DNA from: Thermomicrobium sp. 4228-Ro
Lineage (GTDB): Bacteria > Chloroflexota > Chloroflexia > Thermomicrobiales > Thermomicrobiaceae
Assembly: GCF_026241205.1 (NCBI RefSeq)
Contig: NZ_JAPFQM010000001.1
Location: forward strand, 1,798,001-1,862,000
Length of the DNA: 64,000 bases
Reading direction: 5' to 3'
This document shows, piece by piece, positions 17,500 to 26,572 of the stretch. A model generated the notes under the pieces. The model searched no databases, had not been told where the DNA came from, and saw only the letters and a list, made by a program, of their open reading frames with translations. Both the position numbers and the translations under genes were made by a program. Within the stretch, counting starts at the first letter, position 1. Each line of letters begins with the position of its first letter.

Positions 17500-18033
17500 A
17501 TGACAGTGGAACGCGTCGAACGAAGCGAGACGATCTTCCAGGGGCGGTTGCTTCTCGTCCGCCGGGACGAAGTCGTCTTACCAGACGGTTCGCATTCGAT
17601 CCGGGAAGTGGTGCACCATCCCGGCGCGGTCGCGATCTTACCTGTGCGGCGTGACGGAAGCGTTGTCCTGGTTCGGCAGTATCGGCATGCGGTGGGGCGC
17701 ATGTTGCTCGAGGTTCCGGCAGGCACCCGTGAACCGCACGAAACGCCGGAAGCGTGTGCCGCGCGGGAACTCGAGGAAGAGACTGGTTATCGGGCGACCG
17801 AGATACGTCTGTTGACGCGCTTCTTCGTGAGCCCCGGTTGGACCGATGAGGAACTCAGTGTCTATGTGGCAGAGGGGTTGGAGCGCAGCACGCCCCGTCC
17901 GGCACACGATGAGCGATTGCAAGTCGTGATCCTTTCGCCAGATGAAGCTTACGATGCGGTCCGTCGCGGGGATATCTGCGATGCCAAGAGTGTCGTTGCG
18001 TTGCTCGCCTTCTTCGGCTGGAAGCTGGCCTGA
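17500..18033 (+). CDS. Nudix hydrolase, ADP-ribose pyrophosphatase type
   Basis: A 177-residue Nudix enzyme, probably cleaving ADP-ribose to AMP and ribose 5-phosphate. The Nudix box is complete (GTREPHETPEACAARELEEE followed by TGY), and VLVRQYRHAVGRMLLEVPAG upstream of it is typical of the ADP-ribose group. ATG at 17500 follows GGAGGAAGGAG. It stands alone: a divergent gene lies upstream and about 150 nt separate it from the next gene. Confidence 0.88.
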   Translation: MTVERVERSETIFQGRLLLVRRDEVVLPDGSHSIREVVHHPGAVAILPVRRDGSVVLVRQYRHAVGRMLLEVPAGTREPHETPEACAARELEEETGYRATEIRLLTRFFVSPGWTDEELSVYVAEGLERSTPRPAHDERLQVVILSPDEAYDAVRRGDICDAKSVVALLAFFGWKLA

Positions 18034-18186
18034 TGTACCGAAACGGCATAGTACGTACATCCACAGTGTGTACTCACCGTCCTAGGACCGATGATTCTTC
18101 CGGTGTGACTAATTCCGCATCGCGCAATCATCTCGCTCGGTGGAAACTTGTAGCGAACATTCCGACCAAGGGGTGGAGGGATGGCG

Positions 18187-18915
18187 ATGCGGAAGAGGGC
18201 GAACGGGCGGCGGGAGCAAATGCGAGTGCTCGTCGTGGACGATCATCCGCTGTTCCGGGTAGCACTGCGGCGATTGTTGCACAGCGAAGGGTACTTCCTG
18301 GTCGTCGCCGAGGCATCTTCGGCTCATGAGGCCGTGCAGCAGACCGACATTCACCGGCCGGACGTCGCGCTGATCGATGTACGTTTGCCGGGGATCAACG
18401 GGCTCCACGTGGCACGGCTGCTGAAGCGGCAGCACCCGAGACTCGCTGTCGTGCTCCTGTCAGCTGACCAGGACGAGCAGTGGCTGCTCGGTGCCTTGCA
18501 GGTCGGTGCGGCAGCGTTCTTGCCTAAAGATGCCGAGCCTCGCGAGATTCTGGCGGTCTTAGAAGCAGTGGCAGCTGGTGAGGATCGGCTCGCGCAGCAG
18601 ATCCTCGAAAAACCCGACCTCGCTCGACGCGTGCTCGGTGAGCTGCAACGCTACGTCAGTGGAGAGAGAACTCCGGAGGTGGTGGACGCAGCGTTGACGG
18701 TGCGCGAGTTGCAGGTGCTCGACTGCGTAGCCCAGGGGATGTCGAACAAGGAGATTGCGGAAGCGTTGTTCATCACCGAGCAGACGGTCAAGAACCACAT
18801 GACATCCATACTCCGAAAACTCGGAGCGCAGGATCGGGTCGACGTGATCCTCGCGGCGGTCCGCAACGGCTGGGTCGCGATCACTCCCGCTCGGCAAATG
18901 GGGTTGCCTGCATAG
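18187..18915 (+). CDS. NarL/LuxR-type response regulator
   Basis: A 242-residue two-domain response regulator. The receiver has the acidic pair in VLVVDDH, the phospho-acceptor Asp in LIDVRLPG and the Lys in LPKDA. The C-terminal LuxR helix-turn-helix begins LTVRELQVLDCVAQGMSNKE. ATG at 18187 is favoured over ATG 18181 because GGAGGG ends immediately before 18181. No histidine kinase gene is adjacent, so it is an orphan here. Its last 35 nt overlap the convergent purD gene. Confidence 0.88.
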   Translation: MRKRANGRREQMRVLVVDDHPLFRVALRRLLHSEGYFLVVAEASSAHEAVQQTDIHRPDVALIDVRLPGINGLHVARLLKRQHPRLAVVLLSADQDEQWLLGALQVGAAAFLPKDAEPREILAVLEAVAAGEDRLAQQILEKPDLARRVLGELQRYVSGERTPEVVDAALTVRELQVLDCVAQGMSNKEIAEALFITEQTVKNHMTSILRKLGAQDRVDVILAAVRNGWVAITPARQMGLPA

Positions 18916-20191
18916 CGACCTCGGCCAGGGCGATATCGCGGCGGTAGGTCATGCCGGGGAAGCGAATCGATTCGATCGCGGTGTACACCCGCTTGCGTGC
19001 GGCAGCGAAGGTCGGAGCGACTGCAGTGACGTTCAGGACGCGTCCCCCCGCGGTGACGATCTGCCCATCGTCGCGCCTGGTTCCTGCGTGGAAAACGAGC
19101 ACGTCATTTGGCACGTCGTCGAGACCCGCGATCGGGAGTCCGGTGCGGTAGGTTCCCGGATAGCCGCCCGATGCCAGGACGACGGTGACCGCGACGCCTG
19201 GGTACCAGTGCAGCGTACCGATCTCGTGGAGCGTGCCACGAGTGGCTACCAGGAGAAGCGCTGCCAGGTCGCTTCCGAGGAGCGGCAGGATGACTTGTGT
19301 TTCCGGATCACCCAACCGGCAGTTGAACTCGAGGACTTTGGGCCCCTCGGCCGTGAGCATGAGCCCAGCATAGAGGACGCCGCGATAGACGATGCCGCGG
19401 CGGCGCATTTCTTCCAGGGTCGGTACGACGATCCGTTCGAGGATCTGCTGCTGGAGTTCTGGTGACACGTCCGGTACCGGTGCGTACGCTCCCATGCCAC
19501 CCGTGTTGGGGCCAGTGTCACCATCACCGAGTCGCTTGTAATCGCGTGCCGGCTGGAGCGGTACGACCGTCTCGCCGTCGGTCACGACGAGAAAGGAAGC
19601 CTCCCGCCCGACAAGGAATTCTTCGATCAGTACCTGATCGGCAGCCGAACCCAGGCCGCGTTCGACGAGCATCCAGTGCAGGACTCGTTCGGCTTCATGG
19701 CGGTCGTTGGCGATCACCGCGCCCTTGCCGGCCGCGAGCCCGGATGCCTTGACGACGAGCGGATAGGAGAAAGCGGTGAGAGCGGTGCGCGCCTGATCGA
19801 GGTCGCTCACGATCGTCGCGCGCGCCGTCGGGACACCGGCTGCTCGCATCACGTCTTTCGCCCAGGCTTTGCTGGCTTCGATACGGGCTGCCGCCGCAGT
19901 GGGGCCGAAGGCGAGGAGCCCCTCCTCCTGAAAGGCATCGACGAGTCCCCGAGCGAGTGGTTCTTCCGGGCCCACGACCGTGAGATCGACGCGATGCTCA
20001 CGGGCAGTCGCAACGAGTGCGGGGATGTCTGTTGCAGCGATGGGAAGATTTTCGGCAATCGTCGTCGTACCACCATTGCCTGGTGCCACGAGAACCCGCG
20101 AGACGGATGGGGAACGCGACAGTGCCCAGGCGAGCGCGTGTTCTCGCCCGCCGCTTCCGACGACCAGGACAGTGAGCCCGCGTGGTGCCAT
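18881..20191 (-). CDS. purD: Phosphoribosylamine-glycine ligase
   Basis: A 436-residue ATP-grasp enzyme making glycinamide ribonucleotide in purine synthesis. The N-terminus GSGGREHALAWAL, the motif PLVVKASGLAAGKG, GPNTGGMGAYAP and VLEFNCRLGDPETQ are all typical. ATG at 20191 was chosen because GGGAGTG precedes it. It lies 5 nt after guaA in the same direction, so the two are co-transcribed. Its 3' end overlaps the end of the convergent response regulator gene. Confidence 0.95.
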   Translation of the reverse strand: MAPRGLTVLVVGSGGREHALAWALSRSPSVSRVLVAPGNGGTTTIAENLPIAATDIPALVATAREHRVDLTVVGPEEPLARGLVDAFQEEGLLAFGPTAAAARIEASKAWAKDVMRAAGVPTARATIVSDLDQARTALTAFSYPLVVKASGLAAGKGAVIANDRHEAERVLHWMLVERGLGSAADQVLIEEFLVGREASFLVVTDGETVVPLQPARDYKRLGDGDTGPNTGGMGAYAPVPDVSPELQQQILERIVVPTLEEMRRRGIVYRGVLYAGLMLTAEGPKVLEFNCRLGDPETQVILPLLGSDLAALLLVATRGTLHEIGTLHWYPGVAVTVVLASGGYPGTYRTGLPIAGLDDVPNDVLVFHAGTRRDDGQIVTAGGRVLNVTAVAPTFAAARKRVYTAIESIRFPGMTYRRDIALAEVAMQATPFAERE

Positions 20192-20196
20192 CGTGT

Positions 20197-21783
20197 TCAC
20201 TCCCACTCGATGGTGGCCGGCGGCTTGGACGTGATGTCGTAGACGACGCGATTCACACCAGGTACTTCGTTCACGATCCGGTTGGCGAGCCGGGCAAGGA
20301 GGTCGTCCGGCAGTCGCGCCCAGTCCGCGGTCATGGCATCGGAACTCGTGACGGCCCTGACAGCGATAACGCGAGCATACGTCCGTTGGTCACCCATCAC
20401 GCCGGTCGAATAGACCGGCAGGAGGACAGCGAAGAACTGCCAGAGTGCATGCCCGAGTCCGGCTGCTTCGATCTCCTCGCGCACGATCGCATCGGCTCGG
20501 CGCACGATCGCCAGCGCTTCCTCTGTCACTTCCCCGAGTATCCGTACGGCGAGACCGGGCCCTGGGAAGGGCTGGCGTTGCACGATTTCTTCGGGGAGGC
20601 CGAGTAGGCGACCGATTGCCCGTACCTCGTCTTTGAATAGGTATCGGAGTGGTTCGAGGAGTTCGAACTGGAGGTCTTCCGGTAGTCCGCCGACGTTGTG
20701 GTGCGTCTTGATCTTGGCGGCGGTCTTCGAGGCATGTCGCGCGGCGCTCTCGATGACGTCCGGATAGAGCGTCCCCTGTGCCAGGAAGCGGAATGGCCCT
20801 CGCTCGCGCGCGACCTGCTCGAAGACACGCACGAATTCTTCACCGATTCGCCGACGCTTCTCCTCCGGGTCGACGACACCACGCAAACGTGCGAGGAAAC
20901 GCTGGCGGGCATCGACCGCGACTAGCGGCATGCGGAAGTGCCGTCCGAAGACCTCGCGAATCGTTTCGGCTTCCCCTTCCCGCAGGAGACCAGTATCGAC
21001 GAAGACGGGAGTGAGCTGGTCGCCGATGGCCCGGTGGATGAGGGCCGCGACGACGCTCGAGTCGACCCCACCGGACAGGGCCAAGAGCACGCGATCGCGA
21101 CCGACTCGTTCGCGGATCTCGCGTATGGCTCGCTCGACGAACGATTCCGGCGTCCAGGTCGGTCGACAACCGCAGACATCGTACAGGAAGTTCCGCAGAA
21201 TCATGCTCCCGAGTGGCGTATGAGCGACCTCGGGATGGAACTGCAGGCCGATAAGGCTTCCCTTCGCCATCGCAGCGAACGGGGCGTTCGCTGACCGGGC
21301 TAACGGCAGGAAGCCGGGCGGGAGTTCGTCGATGCGATCTCCGTGACTCATCCAGACGTCGAAACGGTGGGGGAGGTTCGAGAAGACCGGATGCTCCGTG
21401 ACGACCTCGACGACAGCAGGGCCATATTCTCGTTCGCTCGCCGGGGCAACCTTGCCACCCAGCGCGTGGGCGAGCAACTGCATACCATAGCAGATGCCTA
21501 GTACGGGGAGTCCGCTCTCGAGCACCCAGCGTGGAAGCTGTGGCGCACCTGGCTCGTAGACGCTCGCGGGCCCACCGGAGAGGATAATTCCCTTCGGTTC
21601 GAGATGCTGAATCGCCTCCCACGTGACATCGTGCGGTACGAGTTCGCAGTACACGTTGGCTTCGCGGACACGGCGGGCGATCAACTGAGCATACTGCGAG
21701 CCGTAGTCGAGAATGACCACCGCATCGGTGACGAGAGAAGCGATTCGTTCGGCACGTTCCGGGACATCGGTCGGTCGGGACAC
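20197..21783 (-). CDS. guaA: GMP synthase (glutamine-hydrolysing)
   Basis: A 528-residue enzyme converting XMP to GMP. The class I glutamine amidotransferase domain has its nucleophile in GICYGMQLL and the catalytic His/Glu in FHPEVAH. The ATP-pyrophosphatase loop is [15 protein letters not shown], and the C-terminal dimerisation domain ends KPPATIEWE as usual. GTG at 21783 was chosen because GGAGG lies nine bases upstream; ATG at 21813 is an alternative. First gene of guaA-purD, with a strong hairpin in its leader. Confidence 0.95.
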   Translation of the reverse strand: MSRPTDVPERAERIASLVTDAVVILDYGSQYAQLIARRVREANVYCELVPHDVTWEAIQHLEPKGIILSGGPASVYEPGAPQLPRWVLESGLPVLGICYGMQLLAHALGGKVAPASEREYGPAVVEVVTEHPVFSNLPHRFDVWMSHGDRIDELPPGFLPLARSANAPFAAMAKGSLIGLQFHPEVAHTPLGSMILRNFLYDVCGCRPTWTPESFVERAIREIRERVGRDRVLLALSGGVDSSVVAALIHRAIGDQLTPVFVDTGLLREGEAETIREVFGRHFRMPLVAVDARQRFLARLRGVVDPEEKRRRIGEEFVRVFEQVARERGPFRFLAQGTLYPDVIESAARHASKTAAKIKTHHNVGGLPEDLQFELLEPLRYLFKDEVRAIGRLLGLPEEIVQRQPFPGPGLAVRILGEVTEEALAIVRRADAIVREEIEAAGLGHALWQFFAVLLPVYSTGVMGDQRTYARVIAVRAVTSSDAMTADWARLPDDLLARLANRIVNEVPGVNRVVYDITSKPPATIEWE

Positions 21784-21817
21784 GTCGTGCCGCCTCCGTT
21801 CAACGGCGCTCATGAGC

Positions 21818-21859
21818 GTCCACGTCGAGCGAACGGACGTGGACAACAGCTCGATTGTA
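21818..21859 (-). promoter_or_regulatory. guaA leader: -10 box and perfect hairpin
   Basis: On the minus strand a TACAAT -10 box (21859-21854) is followed by a perfect inverted repeat ACGTGGAC / GTCCACGT (arms 21837-21844 and 21818-21825, 11-nt loop). The hairpin would start within a few bases of the 5' end of the guaA-purD mRNA, and it also lies between the divergent guaA and purN genes. It may be an operator or an RNA structure. Confidence 0.5.
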
Positions 21860-21920
21860 CCGAACACTGGAAGATGATCAGGGCGTGGTGGCTGAGTGAG
21901 CAGCGGGGAATGGAGCAGGT

Positions 21921-22571
21921 ATGCCTGAGCTACGGATCGCGATGCTCATTTCTGGAGGTGGGCGTACGCTCGCCAACCTGCTGCGGGTGCAGGAGCAGGG
22001 TGACTTACCAGGGCGGATCGTTCTCGTCGTGAGCAATCGGGAGCGTATTCCCGGCAATGAGATCGCACGCCAGGCTGGCGTCCCACTCGTGATCGTGCCG
22101 TCGCGTGGGTTGTCGGAGGAGACGTTTGCCGAGCGGGTCTATGCGGAGCTCGATGCTTATCGGATCAATCTGGTGTTGCTCGGAGGGTTTCTCCGGCGCT
22201 TGCCCGTGCGGCCCGATTACCGGTGGCGGATCATGAACATCCATCCATCGCTGTTGCCACTTTTCGGCGGTCGCGGTATGTACGGTGAGCGTGTGCACCG
22301 TGCCGTCCTGGAGAGCGGGATGAAAGTTTCCGGCTGCACGGTTCACTTTGTGACCGACGAGCTGGATCGGGGGCCGATTATTCTGCAGGCATGTGTCCCG
22401 GTCGAAGAAGACGATACACCCGAAACGCTCGCTGCGCGCGTCTTCGCCGAAGAATGTCGGATCTATCCAGAAGCAGTACGGCTCTTCGCTGCAGGCCGCC
22501 TCGTCGTCGAGGGGCAACGTGTCCGCATACTGCCTGTCCCTGCACATGGAAGGGTGGAGGAACCATCATGA
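21921..22571 (+). CDS. purN: Phosphoribosylglycinamide formyltransferase
   Basis: A 216-residue 10-formyltetrahydrofolate-dependent transferase acting after PurD in purine synthesis. The N-terminal loop [11 protein letters not shown], the catalytic segment [13 protein letters not shown] (Asn and His) and [11 protein letters not shown] (Asp) are present. It is divergent from guaA-purD. Its stop overlaps the start of the next gene (ATGA). Confidence 0.93.
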   Translation: MPELRIAMLISGGGRTLANLLRVQEQGDLPGRIVLVVSNRERIPGNEIARQAGVPLVIVPSRGLSEETFAERVYAELDAYRINLVLLGGFLRRLPVRPDYRWRIMNIHPSLLPLFGGRGMYGERVHRAVLESGMKVSGCTVHFVTDELDRGPIILQACVPVEEDDTPETLAARVFAEECRIYPEAVRLFAAGRLVVEGQRVRILPVPAHGRVEEPS

Positions 22572-23680
22572 ATGCGTTGTCGTATCGTGACCAGCTCGAC
22601 ACGCCGTGTCTTGTGGTCGACCTCGATCTCCTCAGGCGGAATATCGAGGAGATGAGCACCTATGCACGATCGCGTGGCCTCGCGCTGCGACCGCATCTGA
22701 AGACGCACAAAACGGCGGAAATCGCGGCGCTGCAACAGCAAGCCGGGGCAGTCGGCTTTACCTGTGCGAAGCTGGGGGAAGTCGAAGCACTGGCCGATAC
22801 CGGTGTGCTGGACGACGTGCTTGTAGCCTATCAGATCGTCGGCGCGCCGAAGATCGGTCGCCTGCTGAGCCTGCTCGACCGCGTCCGGCTCACGGTCGCT
22901 GTGGACAGTATCGCTGTCGCAGAGCCGTTGAGCCAGGCGGTCGCCACTGCTGGAAGGCAGCTCGACGTCGTGATCGAGATCGATACCGGCTTAGGACGGG
23001 CCGGTGTCGCTCCGGGCGAGCCAGCGTTGCGTTTGGCTCGCGAAGTCGTCCAGATGCCGGGTCTGCGTCTCCGCGGGCTCATGACGCACGAGGGGCACGC
23101 TGGTCGGGCAGCGACTCGTGAAGAGATGGAGGAAATCGCACGAAGAGCAGGAGAAGCGATGGTGACGACCGCGAACTTGTTGCGACGATCCGGGATCCCT
23201 ATCGAGGTCGTCAGCGTTGGCTCGACACCAGCAGCGTTCGCAACGACGCAAGTCGAGGGCATAACGGAGATGCGACCGGGTACCTACGTCTTCTACGACG
23301 CTGCCGCGTTCCGTTTTGGCCGCATCGGCCCGGATCGCGTGGCCTTACGCGTCCTGACGACGGTCATCAGCCGGCCAGCACCGAACCGTGCGATCATCGA
23401 CGCTGGAAGCAAGACTCTGACGACCGATCCCCCGCCGCCAGGACGGAATGGCTTCGGGTATCTCATCGACTATCCGGATGCCACGATCGTGCGGCTCAAC
23501 GAGGAACACGGGATCGTCGAGTTCCCACCAGGATCACCGGTTCCGGCGGTCGGTGATCGTCTCGAAATCATCCCGAACCACGTCTGCCCGGTCGTCAATC
23601 TCCAGGACGAGCTCTTCGTCGTCCAGCATGGCCAGTTCCTCACCACGTGGCGTGTCGTGGCACGAGGCAAGGTTCGGTGA
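22568..23680 (+). CDS. PLP-dependent D-threonine aldolase / D-serine dehydratase family enzyme
   Basis: A 370-residue fold-III PLP enzyme (alanine racemase N-terminal domain). The PLP lysine is in RPHLKTHKTAE (Lys45). VSVGSTPAA is a phosphate-binding segment. Near the C-terminus HVCPVVNLQD has the His-x-Cys pair that binds the metal in DSD1-like D-serine dehydratases and D-threonine aldolases. The exact D-hydroxyamino-acid substrate is unresolved. ATG at 22568 overlaps the purN stop, an unusual pairing. Confidence 0.85.
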   Translation: MNALSYRDQLDTPCLVVDLDLLRRNIEEMSTYARSRGLALRPHLKTHKTAEIAALQQQAGAVGFTCAKLGEVEALADTGVLDDVLVAYQIVGAPKIGRLLSLLDRVRLTVAVDSIAVAEPLSQAVATAGRQLDVVIEIDTGLGRAGVAPGEPALRLAREVVQMPGLRLRGLMTHEGHAGRAATREEMEEIARRAGEAMVTTANLLRRSGIPIEVVSVGSTPAAFATTQVEGITEMRPGTYVFYDAAAFRFGRIGPDRVALRVLTTVISRPAPNRAIIDAGSKTLTTDPPPPGRNGFGYLIDYPDATIVRLNEEHGIVEFPPGSPVPAVGDRLEIIPNHVCPVVNLQDELFVVQHGQFLTTWRVVARGKVR

Positions 23681-23688
23681 CTTCCCGA

Positions 23689-23904
23689 TCAACCCGGCGG
23701 TGGCAGAATCTGGTCGCGGGCCCGGAGTTCCTGGAGACATTCGTGGCAAACGAGAACGAACTCCGCGTCGGTCATCCCGATCTCGTCTCCACGTATCGCT
23801 CGTGCTTCGCGCCTGGGAAAGGTGTGTTGACACAACGCACACGTGAAAAACTCCTGGTCACCGAGGAGTTCGCGCCGGAGGATCAGCTGTTCTTCTTCTT
23901 GCAT
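23689..23904 (-). CDS. Small zinc-ribbon protein
   Basis: A 71-residue protein with two CxxC pairs (Cys22/Cys25 and Cys53/Cys56) in FTCALCQHTF and LVCHECLQEL, suggesting one structural zinc. The function is unknown. It begins 2 nt after the stop of the MerR-like gene, so it is very likely its co-translated partner. No strong ribosome site of its own is visible, which supports coupling. Confidence 0.65.
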   Translation of the reverse strand: MQEEEQLILRRELLGDQEFFTCALCQHTFPRREARAIRGDEIGMTDAEFVLVCHECLQELRARDQILPPPG

Positions 23905-23906
23905 CC

Positions 23907-24611
23907 TCAGGAGGGCCTTTCGCTGGTCACTCGATTCCGAACGTATCCCATGGTTTCCTGCACCGACTCAACCGGCCCGGTGAGTGCCTGCATCGTGGCG
24001 AGGAGCACCTCATCCAGCATCATCGTGAGCTCGCTCAGGAGACGCACGACGCGACGAGTTGGAATTTCCTCCCGTTCGGCGAATTGGGCGATCGCGATAT
24101 ATGTCGGTGCGCGGAACGCGAGGAATGCTTCGACCGCCTCGGCCGGACTCAGCCCAGCCGCAGCGCTCAGTTCGCCGTAGCGACGCCCGATCGCTCGGCC
24201 GGCTTCGATCAAGGAGGTACGGTCGACAGCACGATTGACGATTCGGAAGGCGAGGTCGACGAGCTGCTTCCCGAGAGCCCGAAGTTCGGCGAGATGCTCT
24301 GGGCGATATCGCCGATACCAGGGTCGGGTCGTGACCTGGTGAATGAGCTGCGACTGATAGAGCGAGTACGAGAGATCAGTCAGCGCCTTTCGGGACAACC
24401 GGCGTCGCGGACGCGTCTCGCTCCGCAAGACGGCCAGGAGGTCGGCTTCGCGATAGCGCCGGTGGCCCCCCGCTGTCCGGTAAACGGGAACGAGCCCGGC
24501 GTCACTCCAGCGGCGAAGCGTGGATTGCCCGACACCGAGGAGACGTGCTGCCTCGTCGATCGTGAGCCAACGATCGTTTTGGGTTGCCTGAGGTGTCTGT
24601 GTCCGTTGCAC
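23907..24611 (-). CDS. MerR/excisionase-type DNA-binding protein with C-terminal helical domain
   Basis: A 234-residue protein. Residues about 14-65 form an excisionase-like MerR DNA-binding domain (LTIDEAARLLGVGQSTLRRW, then RTAGGHRRYREADL). The remaining 150 or so residues are helical and include GRAIGRRYGELSAAAGLSPA; this resembles a sensory or stress-regulator helical domain but I cannot name it firmly. GTG at 24611 follows GAGGGAG. It is immediately followed by a zinc-ribbon gene. Targets and signal are unknown. Confidence 0.75.
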   Translation of the reverse strand: MQRTQTPQATQNDRWLTIDEAARLLGVGQSTLRRWSDAGLVPVYRTAGGHRRYREADLLAVLRSETRPRRRLSRKALTDLSYSLYQSQLIHQVTTRPWYRRYRPEHLAELRALGKQLVDLAFRIVNRAVDRTSLIEAGRAIGRRYGELSAAAGLSPAEAVEAFLAFRAPTYIAIAQFAEREEIPTRRVVRLLSELTMMLDEVLLATMQALTGPVESVQETMGYVRNRVTSERPS

Positions 24612-24648
24612 GCGCGCTCCCTCGCTACGCCGTCTCGTTCGTGCCCGT

Positions 24649-25179
24649 TCATTGTACCGCTTCGGCAAGGTTTTCGGGAAGCGGGAGAGGAGGGTGCTGA
24701 TCGAATGGGTAGCTGCGCGAGCGGAGCGCGGCGAGCAAACGGTCGCGTGCGGCCAGGATACACGCGTACGCATCAGGGTCGCGCTCGCGGAGGCCGCTCG
24801 TCTCCAGCTCCTCTTCGTCCAGGACGGCGAGGTGCCCCTCCGCGTTCACCACGACATCGATGTACAGATCGCGCCAGTAGAGCTCGTTCTCGACGAGGAA
24901 GGCCGGGCAAGCGACGTTCGTATACCAACCCTTGAAACGTCCTGCTGCATCGTACAGCGCGAAGGCATTGATGGGTTCGATCAGCGAGAAATATTCGACC
25001 AGTTCGTCACCGCATTCGAAGCGGATCGGTCCGGAGACGACCGTCCCGAGGCTCCAGCGTGCCCGAAGGACGACCCAGCCGGGAAGCCCGGCTTGGGTCG
25101 TCCCACGATACCGTGCGACGGGCTTGCCCAACGGATCGAGTTTCACGACAGTCAGTTCGCGGTACGGTGCCATGTTCAT
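24649..25179 (-). CDS. DUF402 family protein
   Basis: A 176-residue member of the DUF402 family (FAU-1/YgaC-like), with the hallmark segment YIDVVVNAEGHLAVLDEEEL. Some relatives are nucleoside phosphatases or RNA-binding proteins, but no activity is assigned here. The ATG at 25179 overlaps the stop of pmm (ATGA); a second ATG at 25173 is possible. It is the third gene of nif3-pmm-DUF402. Confidence 0.78.
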   Translation of the reverse strand: MNMAPYRELTVVKLDPLGKPVARYRGTTQAGLPGWVVLRARWSLGTVVSGPIRFECGDELVEYFSLIEPINAFALYDAAGRFKGWYTNVACPAFLVENELYWRDLYIDVVVNAEGHLAVLDEEELETSGLRERDPDAYACILAARDRLLAALRSRSYPFDQHPPLPLPENLAEAVQ

Positions 25180-26543
25180 GCGCGTGACTGGTCTCCGGTC
25201 ACCCGTTGCACGATGTCGAGCACTTCTCGCGCCTTCTGCTGCAGCAGTTCAGGTGTCGTCGCTTCGACGTTGATCCGGAGGAGCGGTTGGGTGTTGGACG
25301 GTCGAGCGTTGAACCACCAGTCTGGGTACTCGACCGTGAGGCCGTCCAGATGATCGATCTGCCCGTCGCGGAAGTGCTCCTCCAGTGCCTGCAGCACGGC
25401 TGTGACGTCACGCGCTTCCACGTTGATTTCACCCGAGCGGTAGTAACGGTCGATCGGCGCGATCGCCTGCGAGACGGTGACTCCCTCGCGCGAGAGAAGC
25501 TCGAGCACGGTCACGGCTGCGATGATGCCCGAGTCGGCATACCAGTTGTCTCGGAAATAGAAGTGTCCTGAGTGCTCCCCACCGAAGATCGCGTCGTGCT
25601 GCCGCATCAGGGCTTTGATGAAGGAGTGACCGACTCGCGATCGGATGGGAATACCGCCGTACTGACGGATCGTCTCGGGAACGGCGCGCGAGCAGATCAG
25701 GTTGTAGACGATCTTCGCGCCAGGATGCTTCTGGAGCAGCGCTTTCGCGACGAGGGCAGTGACCATATCACCGCCGACCAAACGTGCCTGTTCGTCCAGG
25801 ATGAACATGCGGTCAGCGTCACCATCGAAAGCGATACCCATGTCTGCCCCGTGCTCGCGTATCGCGCGCTGCACGTCTCGGACGTTTTCCGGTTCGATCG
25901 GATTGGGCACATGATTGGGAAAGCGGCCGTCGAGTTCGAAGTACAGCGGTATGATGCGCACCGGTAACCGGCCGAGGACCTTGGGTGCGATGAGCCCGCC
26001 CATACCGTTTCCTGCATCGACCGCAATCGTGAACGGCTTGATGACGTTAGGGTCGATGAACGACAGGACATGTTGGGCGAAATCATCGAGGATGTCGCGC
26101 TCCGTCAGTGTCCCCCGCCGTTCTGGCTCCGGAAAGTCCCCCTGGACGACGAGGTCACGGATCTCAGCGATACCGGTATCGAGGCTCAGCGCCTGCGCTT
26201 CCTCGCGGCAGAGCTTGAAGCCGTTGTATTCGGGCGGGTTGTGGGACGCGGTCACCATCACGCCGCCGTCGAAACGATAGTTTCCGACGGCGAAGTACAG
26301 TGCATCGGTGCTCACCAGCCCGACGTTCGTGACATCGACGCCTTGATCGAGGAGCCCGCGAATGATCGCGTCAGCCAAGGCGGGGGACGAGACACGCATG
26401 TCTCGTCCAACAACGACCTGGCGGGGGCGGAGAAACAGTGCAAACGCTCTCCCGATGCGGTAGGCGAGTTCCTCATCGAGTTCGTCCGGATAAATCCCGC
26501 GGATATCATAGGCCTTGAAGACGTTCGTGATCGCCCGTGCCAT
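25176..26543 (-). CDS. Phosphomannomutase/phosphoglucomutase
   Basis: A 455-residue alpha-D-phosphohexomutase interconverting hexose 1- and 6-phosphates for glycan precursors. The four signature loops are TASHNPP (phospho-Ser100), DGDADR (Mg2+ site), GEHSGH (sugar specificity) and ARPSNTQPLLR (phosphate binding). The GEHSGH loop fits enzymes of the mannose/glucose type. It lies 29 nt after the Nif3-like gene and overlaps the DUF402 gene. Confidence 0.93.
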   Translation of the reverse strand: MARAITNVFKAYDIRGIYPDELDEELAYRIGRAFALFLRPRQVVVGRDMRVSSPALADAIIRGLLDQGVDVTNVGLVSTDALYFAVGNYRFDGGVMVTASHNPPEYNGFKLCREEAQALSLDTGIAEIRDLVVQGDFPEPERRGTLTERDILDDFAQHVLSFIDPNVIKPFTIAVDAGNGMGGLIAPKVLGRLPVRIIPLYFELDGRFPNHVPNPIEPENVRDVQRAIREHGADMGIAFDGDADRMFILDEQARLVGGDMVTALVAKALLQKHPGAKIVYNLICSRAVPETIRQYGGIPIRSRVGHSFIKALMRQHDAIFGGEHSGHFYFRDNWYADSGIIAAVTVLELLSREGVTVSQAIAPIDRYYRSGEINVEARDVTAVLQALEEHFRDGQIDHLDGLTVEYPDWWFNARPSNTQPLLRINVEATTPELLQQKAREVLDIVQRVTGDQSRA

Positions 26544-26572
26544 CGTCCGTCCTCCTTTCGCTCGGGCCAGGC

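Noticed and set aside
18079-18088. Palindrome GTCCTAGGAC after the Nudix gene as terminator or operator
   Set aside because: Ten bases with no loop or T-run, and no matching copy upstream of nearby genes; too little to support a function.
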